A DNA stretch of 64,000 bases, taken from positions 26,248 through 90,247 of the forward strand of contig DDDG01000025.1 of NCBI GenBank assembly GCA_002336245.1. The letters are read 5' to 3'. The notes beneath the pieces were generated by a model. It ran no database searches and was not told where the DNA came from. It worked only from the letters and a program-made list of their open reading frames with translations. Numbering within the stretch: the first letter of the stretch is position 1; each line of letters begins with the position of its first letter. Shown one piece after another: positions 8,591-16,533 of this stretch. Both the position numbers and the translations under genes were made by a program. This DNA is from Flavobacteriales bacterium UBA1986 (GTDB taxonomy: Bacteria > Bacteroidota > Bacteroidia > Flavobacteriales_G > Salibacteraceae).

Positions 8591-9324
8591 ACGTCTAACT
8601 CTTGCATGATGCGCATACTTCCACCGTAAGAAGCAATTAGGTTTTTCGTCGTGAACACCTCTGAGGTTGGGCCCGAAGCAATCAGCTTATTCTTTAAGAT
8701 GACCAGATGATCGAAATTGTCGCGGACACTTACAAGGTCGTGGTGGATCAAGACGATTGACTGCCCTTGAGACTTCATGTCGAACATCAAATCCAGAATG
8801 GCTTTTTCCGTTGCGGCATCAACCCCGGCAAAAGGTTCGTCCATTAAATAGAGTTCAGCACGCTGGGCTAGAGCTCGTCCAATAAACACACGTTGTTGCT
8901 GACCTCCTGAAAGTTGACCGATCTGAGTGTTCCTGTATTCAGTCAATTGAACACGTTCCAAACTTTCCTCAGCAATCTTTCTGTCTTCTGCACTGAGAGG
9001 AAGGAAAAGTCGACCCGGACGATATCTGCCCATGAGAATTACATCGAACACACTTACAGGATAATCCCAGTCGACGCTCTCACGCTGAGGCACATAGGAA
9101 ACTCGCTTGCGTACTTTATCCAATTCCGACCCCAACATGCGAACGTTGCCTGAGTTGGCGGGAATGAGGTTCATGGCACTTTTTATCAAGGTGCTTTTAC
9201 CAGATCCATTTGGTCCGATGATGCCTGTAATCTGGCCCGCTGGAATGCTCAAGCTTATGTTTTCTAAGGCAATCTTTTTACCGTAGGAAACGCTGAGGTT
9301 CTCTATGTCGAGTGCGGAATTCAT
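8587..9324 (-). CDS. Metal ABC transporter ATPase (TroB/MntA-like)
   Basis: 245 residues, a single ABC domain: Walker A GPNGSGKST (about residue 37), Q-loop VPQRESVDWDYPVSV, signature LSGGQQQRV, Walker B LYLMDEPFAGVD and switch His in LIHHD. The VPQR-DWDYP Q-loop region is typical of ATPases of Mn/Zn/Fe ABC importers. It powers import through the two downstream permeases. It overlaps both neighbours by four bases, so it is translationally coupled. Confidence 0.92.
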   Translation of the reverse strand: MNSALDIENLSVSYGKKIALENISLSIPAGQITGIIGPNGSGKSTLIKSAMNLIPANSGNVRMLGSELDKVRKRVSYVPQRESVDWDYPVSVFDVILMGRYRPGRLFLPLSAEDRKIAEESLERVQLTEYRNTQIGQLSGGQQQRVFIGRALAQRAELYLMDEPFAGVDAATEKAILDLMFDMKSQGQSIVLIHHDLVSVRDNFDHLVILKNKLIASGPTSEVFTTKNLIASYGGSMRIMQELDV

Positions 9325-10229
9325 TTGAGGGCCCTTACAATTAAATTCACATTTGAGCGAACCGTACCTAGGTAAGTTCCTTCTTCAGTGTCGGCTTCCC
9401 CCAGTGAATCTGAGAAGAGCTCGCCGCCGAGGTTGACAGAATATCCTCTCTGCCTGCAGCCTTCAACCACTGCTTCAATGTACTTTGGGGGTACAGATTG
9501 CTCGGTAAATACTGCGGGTATCTTTAATTTGATGATGGAATCGACCATGTTGGTTACGTCTCTCAACCCAAACTCTGCTGTGGTTGTGATTCCTTGAAGG
9601 CCCTTTACCCTAAAACTATAGGCTCGTGAGAAGTAGCTGAAGGCATCGTGCGAAGTGAACATGATTTTATTTCCTTCAGGAATGGTATTCAATTGCTCTA
9701 TCGTCCAATTGTGAATTTTATTCAGGGAGTCCTGAAAAACCTTCAACCTCTCATCAATGGCGACGGCGTCATTCGGAAGAGCTTTGCTTAAGGTTGTGGC
9801 AATGTTTTGTACACTTTGACTCCAAAGCATAGGGTCGAACCAAACATGAGGATCGATGGCCGAGCCATGTCTTAAATAAGATTCAGGTGCAAAGCCTTCT
9901 GAAACCGCGCTCACGATTTTGTCGCCTCCGAGTTTCTGAAGGATGTCAGTCATTTTACCTTCCAACTCGAGACCATTGAATAGTATCACGTCCGCGCTGC
10001 GCAAAAGCGCTAAGTCATCGAGGGTAGGTTTGAAATAATGTGGGTCGATGCCCGGTTTCATCAGCGGAAAAACTTCAACTCCCTGTGGAGCTAAGTTTTG
10101 AGCAGCATCCCAAATCATCGTGGTTGTGCAAACTATTCGGAACGCTTTGTTGTTGATAGCACCTTTTTCACCCCCACAAGAGAGTAGAGCCAAGGATAGA
10201 ACGACAGCGAACAGCGATTTTAATTTCAT
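9321..10229 (-). CDS. Metal-binding lipoprotein of ABC importer (TroA/ZnuA/MntC family)
   Basis: 302 residues with lipobox LLSC (about residue 18). The cluster A-I metal ligands are visible: His in GIDPHYFKPT, His in DPHVWFDP, His in TSHDAFSYF and Asp in LFSDSLG. The third ligand is His, as in TroA and ZnuA, whereas strict Mn proteins (PsaA, MntC) usually have Glu there. There is no long His-rich loop as in many ZnuA proteins. It captures the metal at the outer face of the inner membrane and hands it to the permeases. It overlaps the regulator gene by four bases. Metal specificity is therefore left open (Mn and/or Zn). Confidence 0.9.
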   Translation of the reverse strand: MKLKSLFAVVLSLALLSCGGEKGAINNKAFRIVCTTTMIWDAAQNLAPQGVEVFPLMKPGIDPHYFKPTLDDLALLRSADVILFNGLELEGKMTDILQKLGGDKIVSAVSEGFAPESYLRHGSAIDPHVWFDPMLWSQSVQNIATTLSKALPNDAVAIDERLKVFQDSLNKIHNWTIEQLNTIPEGNKIMFTSHDAFSYFSRAYSFRVKGLQGITTTAEFGLRDVTNMVDSIIKLKIPAVFTEQSVPPKYIEAVVEGCRQRGYSVNLGGELFSDSLGEADTEEGTYLGTVRSNVNLIVRALK

Positions 10230-10882
10230 AGGACCTCTACGTATATATTGTTTGTTGCTTCTAGACCGAGTTCAATTGCATTTTCATTGCACATAATTGT
10301 AGCTGATTGATCCCATTCATTTTTGGCTCTCAATTGAATTCTAGAACCAATTCGAAGCCCTTTGCTCTCCATCATTTTTAAGAATTCACTCGACGACTCT
10401 TTCAAACCGACAACAATGGCTTCCTGTTCGCGGATTAAATCCGAGACTTTTAGATCGGCGTGACTTTTTACATTGCCATCTCTATCGGGAATTGGGTCGC
10501 CATGTGGGTCTCGCTTTGGGTTTCCTAAAAAGTCATCCAATCGATTCACCAACTCCAAGGAGTCGATGTGCTCCATCTGTTCGGCAATGTCATGAACCTG
10601 ATCCCAGGTGAAATGGAGTTTTTCAAGGAGAAAGACTTCCCATAGACGATGCTTACGAAGAGTATGGATTGCAAGCTTTTCTCCTTCAGCCGTTAGCTTG
10701 CCACCTCTGTAAGGCGTGTACTCCAAGAGTTTTTTACCTGCCAGCTTTTTTAGCATGTCGGTAACGGAAGAGGCTTTGGTGTTCAATCGCTCAGCGATGG
10801 CGTTTGTACTCACCAACTCTTGTTCTCGTCCAGATAAACGATAAATCGCTTTTAAATAATTTTCAACCGATTCTGAAGCCAT
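10226..10882 (-). CDS. mntR: Metal-dependent repressor, DtxR/MntR family
   Basis: 218 residues: winged helix (1-70, recognition helix in TKASSVTDMLKKLAGKK), dimerisation and metal domain (70-140, HRLWEVFL and AEQMEHIDS), and a C-terminal FeoA/SH3-like domain (about 145-218, GLRIGSRIQLRAKNEW). In the AEQMEH motif Glu replaces the Cys of iron-sensing DtxR, as in Mn-sensing MntR. The N-terminal ligand position (Met10 in DtxR, Asp8 in MntR) is Asn here. It is the first gene of the Tro-like operon, with a palindromic operator over its promoter, so autorepression by metal-loaded regulator is likely. Mn is the best guess for the effector. Confidence 0.88.
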   Translation of the reverse strand: MASESVENYLKAIYRLSGREQELVSTNAIAERLNTKASSVTDMLKKLAGKKLLEYTPYRGGKLTAEGEKLAIHTLRKHRLWEVFLLEKLHFTWDQVHDIAEQMEHIDSLELVNRLDDFLGNPKRDPHGDPIPDRDGNVKSHADLKVSDLIREQEAIVVGLKESSSEFLKMMESKGLRIGSRIQLRAKNEWDQSATIMCNENAIELGLEATNNIYVEVL

Positions 10883-10902
10883 ACTGCTCTTTGTTGAGGA
10901 CG

Positions 10903-10932
10903 CAAATGTAAATTTTTAGACGTGTCTAAAAA
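10903..10932 (-). promoter_or_regulatory. Promoter of the metal operon with overlapping DtxR/MntR-type operator
   Basis: A -7 box TACATTTG lies at 10910-10903 on the minus strand, about 20 bases before the regulator's ATG. Immediately upstream, 10913-10932 holds an inverted repeat with perfect 9-base arms TTTTTAGAC and GTCTAAAAA around a 2-base centre. The repeat fills the spacer and -33 region, so a bound dimer would block RNA polymerase. The arm sequence TTAGAC/GTCTAA resembles the A/T-flanked TTAGG-type arms of DtxR-family boxes. It also overlaps the stop codon of the upstream K+ channel gene. Confidence 0.75.
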
Positions 10933-11747
10933 ACATTTTCTTCATCATTCCAAAGGCTTTCCGCAGTGGGGCAAAACTTGCCTTTACTCGGCGATTTATG
11001 CTCTTTATGTTTTTGAATTCGCTCGATGAACGCAGAGCTGAGAATTCCTGTTGGCAGGGCGACTATGGCGATTCCTAGAAGAGCAATAACACCACTCAAC
11101 ACCCTTCCCAATGCTGTTGCTGGAATGATGTCACCATAACCAATGGTTGTTAAGGTGGCAAGTGCCCACCAAATGGCTGCGCCGATGTGTGGAAATACAT
11201 CTGGCTGTTCGTCTTTTTCAAGACTGTACATCAAAGAAGCCGCAATGATGAGGATGATGAGTACAGAAGAAACAACTATGAGCATGTCTTTTTTCTTTTC
11301 CTTCAGAATGTCGCCCAACATCCGGATGTTGCTTGAATGGCGATTCAGTTTAAAGAGTCGCACCAAACGCATCAGGCGAAATGCTCGAATGAAACGCATG
11401 TCTCCAAAACCAATCATTGGGAGATAGAAGGGAAGAATAGCGAGAAGGTCGATGACGCCATAGAATGAAAAGGCAAATTTTAAACGAACCTTGAAGCCAG
11501 ATAGCTCTGGATAAAGCCGATCGGCTGTGAATAGGCGCAAGAGATATTCAATCGAGAAAACGACAACGGAAAACAATTCGAACCAATAGAGACTTCGATG
11601 ATGCTCAGCGTGGATCTTCGGATATGAAGACAATATGAATGCAATCACATTGAGGACAATCAATGATGAGATCAGAAGATCGAAGCGCTTTCCATAAGAC
11701 GTATTGGCTTTGTAGCCATTGAGGGTTTTGTATATGTGCTCTTTCAT
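10926..11747 (-). CDS. Voltage-gated K+ channel (Kv-like, 6TM)
   Basis: 273 residues. Six hydrophobic segments: S1 about 26-46, S2 about 52-72, S3 about 92-110, then an S4 with regularly spaced arginines (RFIRAFRLMRLVRLFKLNRH), S5 about 152-170, and a pore loop with selectivity filter TLTTIGYGD before S6. The layout is that of KvAP/Kv-type channels with a short cytoplasmic tail and no RCK domain. It conducts K+ on depolarisation and may set membrane potential. It reads toward the metal operon and its stop codon lies inside that operon's operator. Confidence 0.9.
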   Translation of the reverse strand: MKEHIYKTLNGYKANTSYGKRFDLLISSLIVLNVIAFILSSYPKIHAEHHRSLYWFELFSVVVFSIEYLLRLFTADRLYPELSGFKVRLKFAFSFYGVIDLLAILPFYLPMIGFGDMRFIRAFRLMRLVRLFKLNRHSSNIRMLGDILKEKKKDMLIVVSSVLIILIIAASLMYSLEKDEQPDVFPHIGAAIWWALATLTTIGYGDIIPATALGRVLSGVIALLGIAIVALPTGILSSAFIERIQKHKEHKSPSKGKFCPTAESLWNDEENVF

Positions 11748-11829
11748 AAGCTAGATATCTATTCTCAAATGAAGTGCTTAGGGGGTAAATAGGGAATGAG
11801 AAATATCAATTGTGAAATATTCATATTAA

Positions 11830-11864
11830 AATGTATCTACATTAAATGTATATACATACATTTG
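11830..11864 (+). promoter_or_regulatory. Twin palindromic operators and -7 box upstream of the MarR gene
   Basis: Two related palindromes: AATGTA-TC-TACATT (11830-11843, perfect 6-base arms) and ATGTATATACAT (11846-11857, perfect 12-base palindrome, preceded by A). They repeat with a 15-base offset. The second overlaps a -7 box TACATTTG (11857-11864), which ends only 4 bases before the GTG start. The arrangement fits autorepression by the MarR protein and a very short or absent 5' leader. Confidence 0.65.
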
Positions 11865-11868
11865 TCCT

Positions 11869-12345
11869 GTGAAAATTGAAGAAGCAATACAGCAAAGTAC
11901 ATTTCGAACTGAGCGCGAGCGACTTTTGGTTAATTTAACCTACACCTACACTCGCATTCAATTTAAAATGAATGAAGAGTTGAAGGCCTTTGGGCTCTCG
12001 GCTCCACAATTCAATGCCCTTCGAATTCTTAAAGGTCAACACCCCAAACCAGCTTCCGTAAAGTTGGTGATGGAGAGAATGCTTGATGTAAGTTCAAATG
12101 CGTCGCGCTTGGTGGATAAGCTTGTAGAAAAGAAGTTGGTAGAACGGAAGTCTTGCGACCACGATCGAAGGCAAGTGGATGTTCTAATTACAAAGAAGGG
12201 TTTGGAAATTGTAAGCCAAGCCACTACTGCTCTCAATTCAATGATTGAATCCTTGACCATGAAAGATGAGGAGGCAAGAATGTTCAACGATATGTTGGAT
12301 GTAATTCGAGATCAAATATTAACGTCAAAACCAATCAATAAATAA
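11869..12345 (+). CDS. MarR-family transcriptional regulator
   Basis: 158 residues starting at GTG 11869. Winged helix-turn-helix with the MarR pattern: helix LSAPQFNALRILKG, recognition helix region MLDVSSNASRLVDKLVEKKLVER (wing DHDRRQVDVLITKKG), and flanking dimerisation helices. The DxRxxxV(L)xxT wing is the family hallmark. It is followed after 8 bases by a YceI-family gene, a pairing often seen in Bacteroidota, so it probably represses that gene and itself through the palindromes at 11830-11857. The inducing signal is unknown. Confidence 0.88.
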   Translation: MKIEEAIQQSTFRTERERLLVNLTYTYTRIQFKMNEELKAFGLSAPQFNALRILKGQHPKPASVKLVMERMLDVSSNASRLVDKLVEKKLVERKSCDHDRRQVDVLITKKGLEIVSQATTALNSMIESLTMKDEEARMFNDMLDVIRDQILTSKPINK

Positions 12346-12353
12346 TTACAAGC

Positions 12354-12938
12354 ATGAAATCAATACTCAGCATAGTAAGCGCATTCATCATCAGTTTTAG
12401 TTTGAGTGCACAGACGTTTAACGTTTCTAAAGACAATTCAACCATTGACTGGAAAGCAGCCAAAGTTTCGGGTGAGCATTTTGGGAAGGTAAATATCAAG
12501 TCTGGAAGCTTAAAATTCAAGAATGATCTACTTACTTCAGGTGAGTTTACAGTCGATATGCCAACAATTACGGTAGAAAACATTCAAGGAGAGTGGGCCG
12601 ACAAATTGAAAGGACACTTGAATTCTGAAGACTTTTTCAGCACAGCTAAGTTTAAAGAGGCCAAGTTGGTGACTAAGTCAGTAAAAAGTACTGGTACGAA
12701 TCAGTATGAGGTTACAGCTAACTTGACCATCAAAGGAATTACTAAAGAAGTTGTATTCCCAGCAAGCTTGAGTGTTGAAGGCAACAACGTTCAAGGAAAA
12801 GCGAGCATAAAAATTGATCGCACCAAATACGACATTAAGTACGGAAGCGGTTCATTCTTCGAAGGTCTTGGCGACAAGATGATTTACGACGAATTCACGC
12901 TCGATGTGAATCTAATCGGAATGAAAGCCGGAAACTAA
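12354..12938 (+). CDS. YceI-family periplasmic protein
   Basis: 194 residues with a cleavable signal peptide (first 19 residues, ending SLSAQ). The mature part is the YceI lipocalin-like beta-barrel: FNVSKDNSTIDW at the start, HLNSEDFF in the middle, LTIKGITKEVVFP and KIDRTKYDIKYGSG toward the end. Family members bind isoprenoid-type lipids such as polyprenols or quinones in the periplasm. It is cotranscribed with the MarR gene and followed by a terminator. Confidence 0.9.
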   Translation: MKSILSIVSAFIISFSLSAQTFNVSKDNSTIDWKAAKVSGEHFGKVNIKSGSLKFKNDLLTSGEFTVDMPTITVENIQGEWADKLKGHLNSEDFFSTAKFKEAKLVTKSVKSTGTNQYEVTANLTIKGITKEVVFPASLSVEGNNVQGKASIKIDRTKYDIKYGSGSFFEGLGDKMIYDEFTLDVNLIGMKAGN

Positions 12939-12961
12939 AGAGCAATTTCAAGCATGAATTG

Positions 12962-12996
12962 AAGGGCCATCTGACAATGTCGGGTGGCCTTTTTTG
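12962..12996 (+). terminator. Intrinsic terminator of the MarR-YceI operon
   Basis: Stem AGGGCCA(T)CTGAC / GTC(G)GGTGGCCT with loop AAT, followed by T6 up to 12995. The stem has one or two mismatches. It sits 25 bases after the YceI stop. Confidence 0.75.
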
Positions 12997-13008
12997 TATT
13001 TTGACCCA

Positions 13009-13401
13009 ATGAGCACAAAGTCGATCGTACTTCGATTTTCACTCTTTGGGATTCTCGCCGGCCTTCTGAATGTTCTTGGCTGGCTTGGTGGAATGGAGTG
13101 GGTATTCTGGCTTGGGCTTGTTTTGTTCTGCGGCATTTATTTCAGCAGAAACATCAGACCTCCGTTTTTCTGGCCAGCTATGTTACTAGGGATTATTTGG
13201 GGACTTTCAACGGCCTTCGTGCAGAGCTTGTTCTACGATTTGTTTCTGCACAACAACCCGAATTATGCAGCGAGTTTCAATGAGCTCTCAAAATTCATCG
13301 ACCCTCGTTTATACTTATTGATATCGAATCCCTTGCGGGGGATCATCACAGGAATGCTCGTCTTCCTTGCAGCCTTGCTGTTTAAGAAGTCTAAAACGTG
13401 A
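13009..13401 (+). CDS. Small integral membrane protein, unknown function
   Basis: 130 residues from the ATG at 13009; an upstream TTG in frame would sit in the terminator T-tract and is rejected. Four hydrophobic segments (about 8-26, 32-46, 55-75, 103-124) and a basic C-terminus KKSKT. No family recognised with confidence. It overlaps the convergent M28 peptidase gene by 11 bases at the 3' ends. Confidence 0.65.
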   Translation: MSTKSIVLRFSLFGILAGLLNVLGWLGGMEWVFWLGLVLFCGIYFSRNIRPPFFWPAMLLGIIWGLSTAFVQSLFYDLFLHNNPNYAASFNELSKFIDPRLYLLISNPLRGIITGMLVFLAALLFKKSKT

Positions 13402-14638
13402 CTTGCACTTCTTGCTCGTCTTCACCTCGTTTGAAGCGGACGGTAGTTGATTGACCTTTTTCGAACTGACCAAGAGCTTTCATGTAGGACATCATGTTCT
13501 TCACTTCGACATCGCCCATTTGTAAAACGATATCTCCCTTTTGCATTCCAGCATTCTTAGCTGGCTTTCCTTCGCGCACGCCGTCCAAACGCATTCCGGT
13601 TCCATCGAAGAGGTAATCAGGTACAACTCCAAGAGTCACCTTGAAACGGGGTGTTTCTGAACTTTCATCCTTTGTTTTTGTGAATGCCAGTTTTTCCGTT
13701 TCCTCCAAAGCAACGATCACATTAAAGATGTAGCTCGCCACATCGTACATGCCTTCGAAGTTTACTTTCTCAACGTCATCGCTTGGTTTGTGATAATCGG
13801 AATGCTGCCCCGTAAAGAAGTGCAAAACTGGAATGTCTGCCAGATAAAAGGAAGTGTGATCGCTTGGGCCGATTCCAGATTCCTTTTGAACAACTTTCAA
13901 TGCGCTTGTATTTGCTTTCTCAAGAGCTGGTTTCCAGGAAGGGGAGGTGCCAGAGCCATTCACGGCCAACTTGCGCTCATCGTTCAAGCGACCAACCATA
14001 TCCATGTTGATCATGTAGTCGAACTTCTCGATGGGATAGTCGGTGTTTTTTACAAAGAAATTGGAGCCCCACAAGCCTTTTTCTTCACCGGAAAAAGCTA
14101 TAAAAATGTAGTTGTGTTTTTTAAGTGTGTCTTTCAACCAGTCGGCCAAAAGAAGCATGGTAGCGACACCTGATGCGTTGTCGTCTGCGCCATTGTGAAT
14201 TGCTCTTATCCCAGGCGCTAAAGAACCTGCTCCGCCCCAACCAAGGTGATCGTAATGTGCTCCGATTACTATTGAAGTTGGAGCGCCATTGTCTATGATT
14301 CCTGTTACATTCAAACCTTTTACAACCGTCGCTTTAACGGTATCAAGATCAATGTCTTTGTGTGGATCTATGTCTGCAGGGCGAATTTTTTTCGAGAATT
14401 TCTGAGCATAAGACCCGAGGGGTTTAACTCCAATTTTGGCGTAACGCTTCCGAATAAACTTCGCGGCCATGCGCTCTCCTTTAGTTCCCGTTTCTCGTCC
14501 TTCTAATTTGTCATCGGCCAAATAACTCACGTCTCTTCTCAAAGACTTTATGTCGGAAGTTTTTGAATCGCTCTCTTGAGCGTTGAGATTACTTGCTGAT
14601 GCAAGGAGGATTAGAAAATAAAGAATCGATTTTTTCAT
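13391..14638 (-). CDS. M28-family metallopeptidase with C-terminal PDZ domain
   Basis: 415 residues from the ATG at 14638, which starts a clean signal peptide ending NLNAQ. Zinc site residues of M28: His and Asp in GAHYDHLG, Asp in NGADDNASG, Glu-Glu in FSGEEKGLWGS, Asp in NMDMVGRL and His in GPSDHTSF. A PDZ domain occupies about residues 320-410 (GMQKGDIVLQMGD). It is probably a periplasmic or secreted di-zinc aminopeptidase, with the PDZ guiding substrate. It is divergent from the TolB-like lipoprotein gene. Confidence 0.9.
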   Translation of the reverse strand: MKKSILYFLILLASASNLNAQESDSKTSDIKSLRRDVSYLADDKLEGRETGTKGERMAAKFIRKRYAKIGVKPLGSYAQKFSKKIRPADIDPHKDIDLDTVKATVVKGLNVTGIIDNGAPTSIVIGAHYDHLGWGGAGSLAPGIRAIHNGADDNASGVATMLLLADWLKDTLKKHNYIFIAFSGEEKGLWGSNFFVKNTDYPIEKFDYMINMDMVGRLNDERKLAVNGSGTSPSWKPALEKANTSALKVVQKESGIGPSDHTSFYLADIPVLHFFTGQHSDYHKPSDDVEKVNFEGMYDVASYIFNVIVALEETEKLAFTKTKDESSETPRFKVTLGVVPDYLFDGTGMRLDGVREGKPAKNAGMQKGDIVLQMGDVEVKNMMSYMKALGQFEKGQSTTVRFKRGEDEQEVQVTF

Positions 14639-14713
14639 GGCGCCAAAATATACAATATGAACAGGCCGCGTGCGAGATTGTTTACCTTCGGCGCCCAAAT
14701 TATATTTCGGAAA

Positions 14714-15820
14714 ATGAAGAGAATTTTATGGCTTTCAATGCTTGGATTGGCGGCATGTCAATCAAGCCCAGAACAAAGCACAGAAACAGTTGAAACTGTT
14801 GATTCCTCAGCCACTGAGGTACTGAATCACATCATCGAAGGCGAGACGCATTTCAAAAGCCTTACAAAATTAACATCGGGAGGTGACAATGCAGAAGCCT
14901 ACTGGAGCTTCGACGACAGTAAGTTGGTGTTTCAAGCAACCAACCCTGCATGGGGCGACGATTGCGATCAGATCTATTACACCAATTGGGCTGAAGACAA
15001 CCTGCACGAGAACAAACCTGAGTTGCTCAGCACAGGACTTGGAAGAACTACCTGCTCTTATTTCCTGCCAGGCGACACCACAATTGTCTATGCTTCCACC
15101 CACTTGGGTGATTCTGCTTGTCCTCCGGTTCCCGAACGAATTGAAGGCAAATACATATGGCCGATCTATGCAGACTTCGACATTTTCGTTGCCAACTTGG
15201 AAGGTGAAATTGTAGCTCAACTCACCAACGAGGAAGGTTATGATGCAGAAGCTACTTTGAGCCCTCAAGGAGATAAAATGGTTTTCACATCCATGAGAAC
15301 TGGTGACCTAGAGCTTTTCACGATGAACATTGATGGTTCAGACGTAAAGCAGATCACCAACGAACTTGGTTACGATGGGGGAGCGTTCTTTTCTCCAGAT
15401 GGCAGTCAACTTATCTTCAGATCAAGTCGTCCGAAAACGGAGGAGGAAATCGCAACTTACAAAGGCTTGCTTGCAAAAGGTATGGTTCAGCCGACCGAAA
15501 TGGAGCTCTTTATTTGCAATGTCGACGGAAGTGAATTGCGTCAGCTTACTGACCTTGGTCAAGCGAACTGGTGTCCTTTCTTTCACCCATCTGGTGAGAA
15601 GGTAATCTTCGCTTCCAATCATAAGAGCGAGAGAGGTTACCCCTTCAACTTGTACATGATAAACGTTGACGGAAGCGGATTAGAGAGAATTACCGCTGAC
15701 GGAACTTTCGACGCATTTCCAGTGTTCTCCAATGATGGGAAGAAGCTTGTTTTTTCCTCAAATAGAAACAACGGTGGCACAAGAGAGACAAATCTCTTTG
15801 TGGCTGAATGGAAGGAATGA
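14714..15820 (+). CDS. TolB-like beta-propeller lipoprotein
   Basis: 368 residues from the ATG at 14714, with lipobox LAAC at residues 12-15. The mature part contains repeated TolB/PD40 units (YDAEATLSPQGDKMVFTS, YDGGAFFSPDGSQLIF, CPFFHPSGEKVIFAS, FDAFPVFSNDGKKLVFSS), a WD40-like propeller of about six blades. Such proteins bind other envelope proteins or peptides; no enzyme domain is visible. Its stop overlaps the next small membrane-protein gene (ATGA), so the two are cotranslated. Confidence 0.85.
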   Translation: MKRILWLSMLGLAACQSSPEQSTETVETVDSSATEVLNHIIEGETHFKSLTKLTSGGDNAEAYWSFDDSKLVFQATNPAWGDDCDQIYYTNWAEDNLHENKPELLSTGLGRTTCSYFLPGDTTIVYASTHLGDSACPPVPERIEGKYIWPIYADFDIFVANLEGEIVAQLTNEEGYDAEATLSPQGDKMVFTSMRTGDLELFTMNIDGSDVKQITNELGYDGGAFFSPDGSQLIFRSSRPKTEEEIATYKGLLAKGMVQPTEMELFICNVDGSELRQLTDLGQANWCPFFHPSGEKVIFASNHKSERGYPFNLYMINVDGSGLERITADGTFDAFPVFSNDGKKLVFSSNRNNGGTRETNLFVAEWKE

Positions 15821-16134
15821 ACGACGAAAAACAATCGTGGCTCGAGCGTCTTCAATTTAAGTGGGGACTGAAGTCGATTAGGCAAGTAATTCTTGTCTTA
15901 GCAGTTTTTGCTTGCACGGGTATTACGGTGGTTTACATCAAGGCTCCCATCCTCAATTTTCTTGGCATTTCTAATCCCGATGGTCTGCTGTCAATAAGTC
16001 TGTACCTCCTTGCGGTCCTGCCCTTATATCAGATTCTGCTTCTCGCGTACGGCTTTGTGTTTGGCCAGTTCGCTTTCTTCTGGTCTTACGAGAAGAAGTT
16101 TTTCAATCGTCTTTTTGGGAGAAAGAAGTCCTAG
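15817..16134 (+). CDS. Small membrane protein, DUF6787-like
   Basis: 105 residues. The start at 15817 gives the ATGA overlap with the TolB-like gene and has GGAAGGA just upstream. It has two hydrophobic segments (about 19-40 and 55-85) preceded by WLERLQFKWGLKSIRQVILV and ends in a basic tail. From memory this resembles a short Bacteroidota family (DUF6787); the function is unknown. Its 3' end overlaps the convergent gene by 32 bases. Confidence 0.7.
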   Translation: MNDEKQSWLERLQFKWGLKSIRQVILVLAVFACTGITVVYIKAPILNFLGISNPDGLLSISLYLLAVLPLYQILLLAYGFVFGQFAFFWSYEKKFFNRLFGRKKS

Positions 16135-16531
16135 CTCTTTGACTAAAACGAAATCCTAAGTAAGCTAGGGGAAGGTATACCAGTGAATCCAAAACGGCGA
16201 ACCAGATTGGGTGATAGGGTAAGGCGAATAAATTGGAAATACCTCCAAGGGTAAACATCACTCCAAGCAGAAGTGCATGGTGCATTTTATCCGTTCTACT
16301 GATTTTATAAGCGGTCCAAGAAGCGAGAAAACTGCCAATTGCGTGCGCTAGGATTAAGAGGATGTAAGCCGTAAAGGGAAGATTTTTTAAGAGTTCCTCC
16401 AATTGCCCTAAATCCCTGGAATCAAAATCTGCAGGGGGAGGGTAGAGTAGGTGTGCTGCGTTTTCCAACAACGAAATAGATACAGCACCAACTACTAAGG
16501 CAAGCAACAAAGCAAAGAGCTGTCGCACCAT
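16103..16531 (-). CDS. Integral membrane protein, unknown function
   Basis: 142 residues with four hydrophobic segments (about 5-25, 51-75, 85-105, 108-128) and a polar C-terminus. The motif HAIGSFLASWTAYKISR in the second segment is the most distinctive part. No family recognised. It lies 2 bases after the gamma-glutamyltransferase gene on the same strand, so it is probably cotranscribed with it, and overlaps the convergent small membrane-protein gene at the 3' end. Confidence 0.65.
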   Translation of the reverse strand: MVRQLFALLLALVVGAVSISLLENAAHLLYPPPADFDSRDLGQLEELLKNLPFTAYILLILAHAIGSFLASWTAYKISRTDKMHHALLLGVMFTLGGISNLFALPYHPIWFAVLDSLVYLPLAYLGFRFSQRARTSFSQKDD

Positions 16532-16533
16532 AC

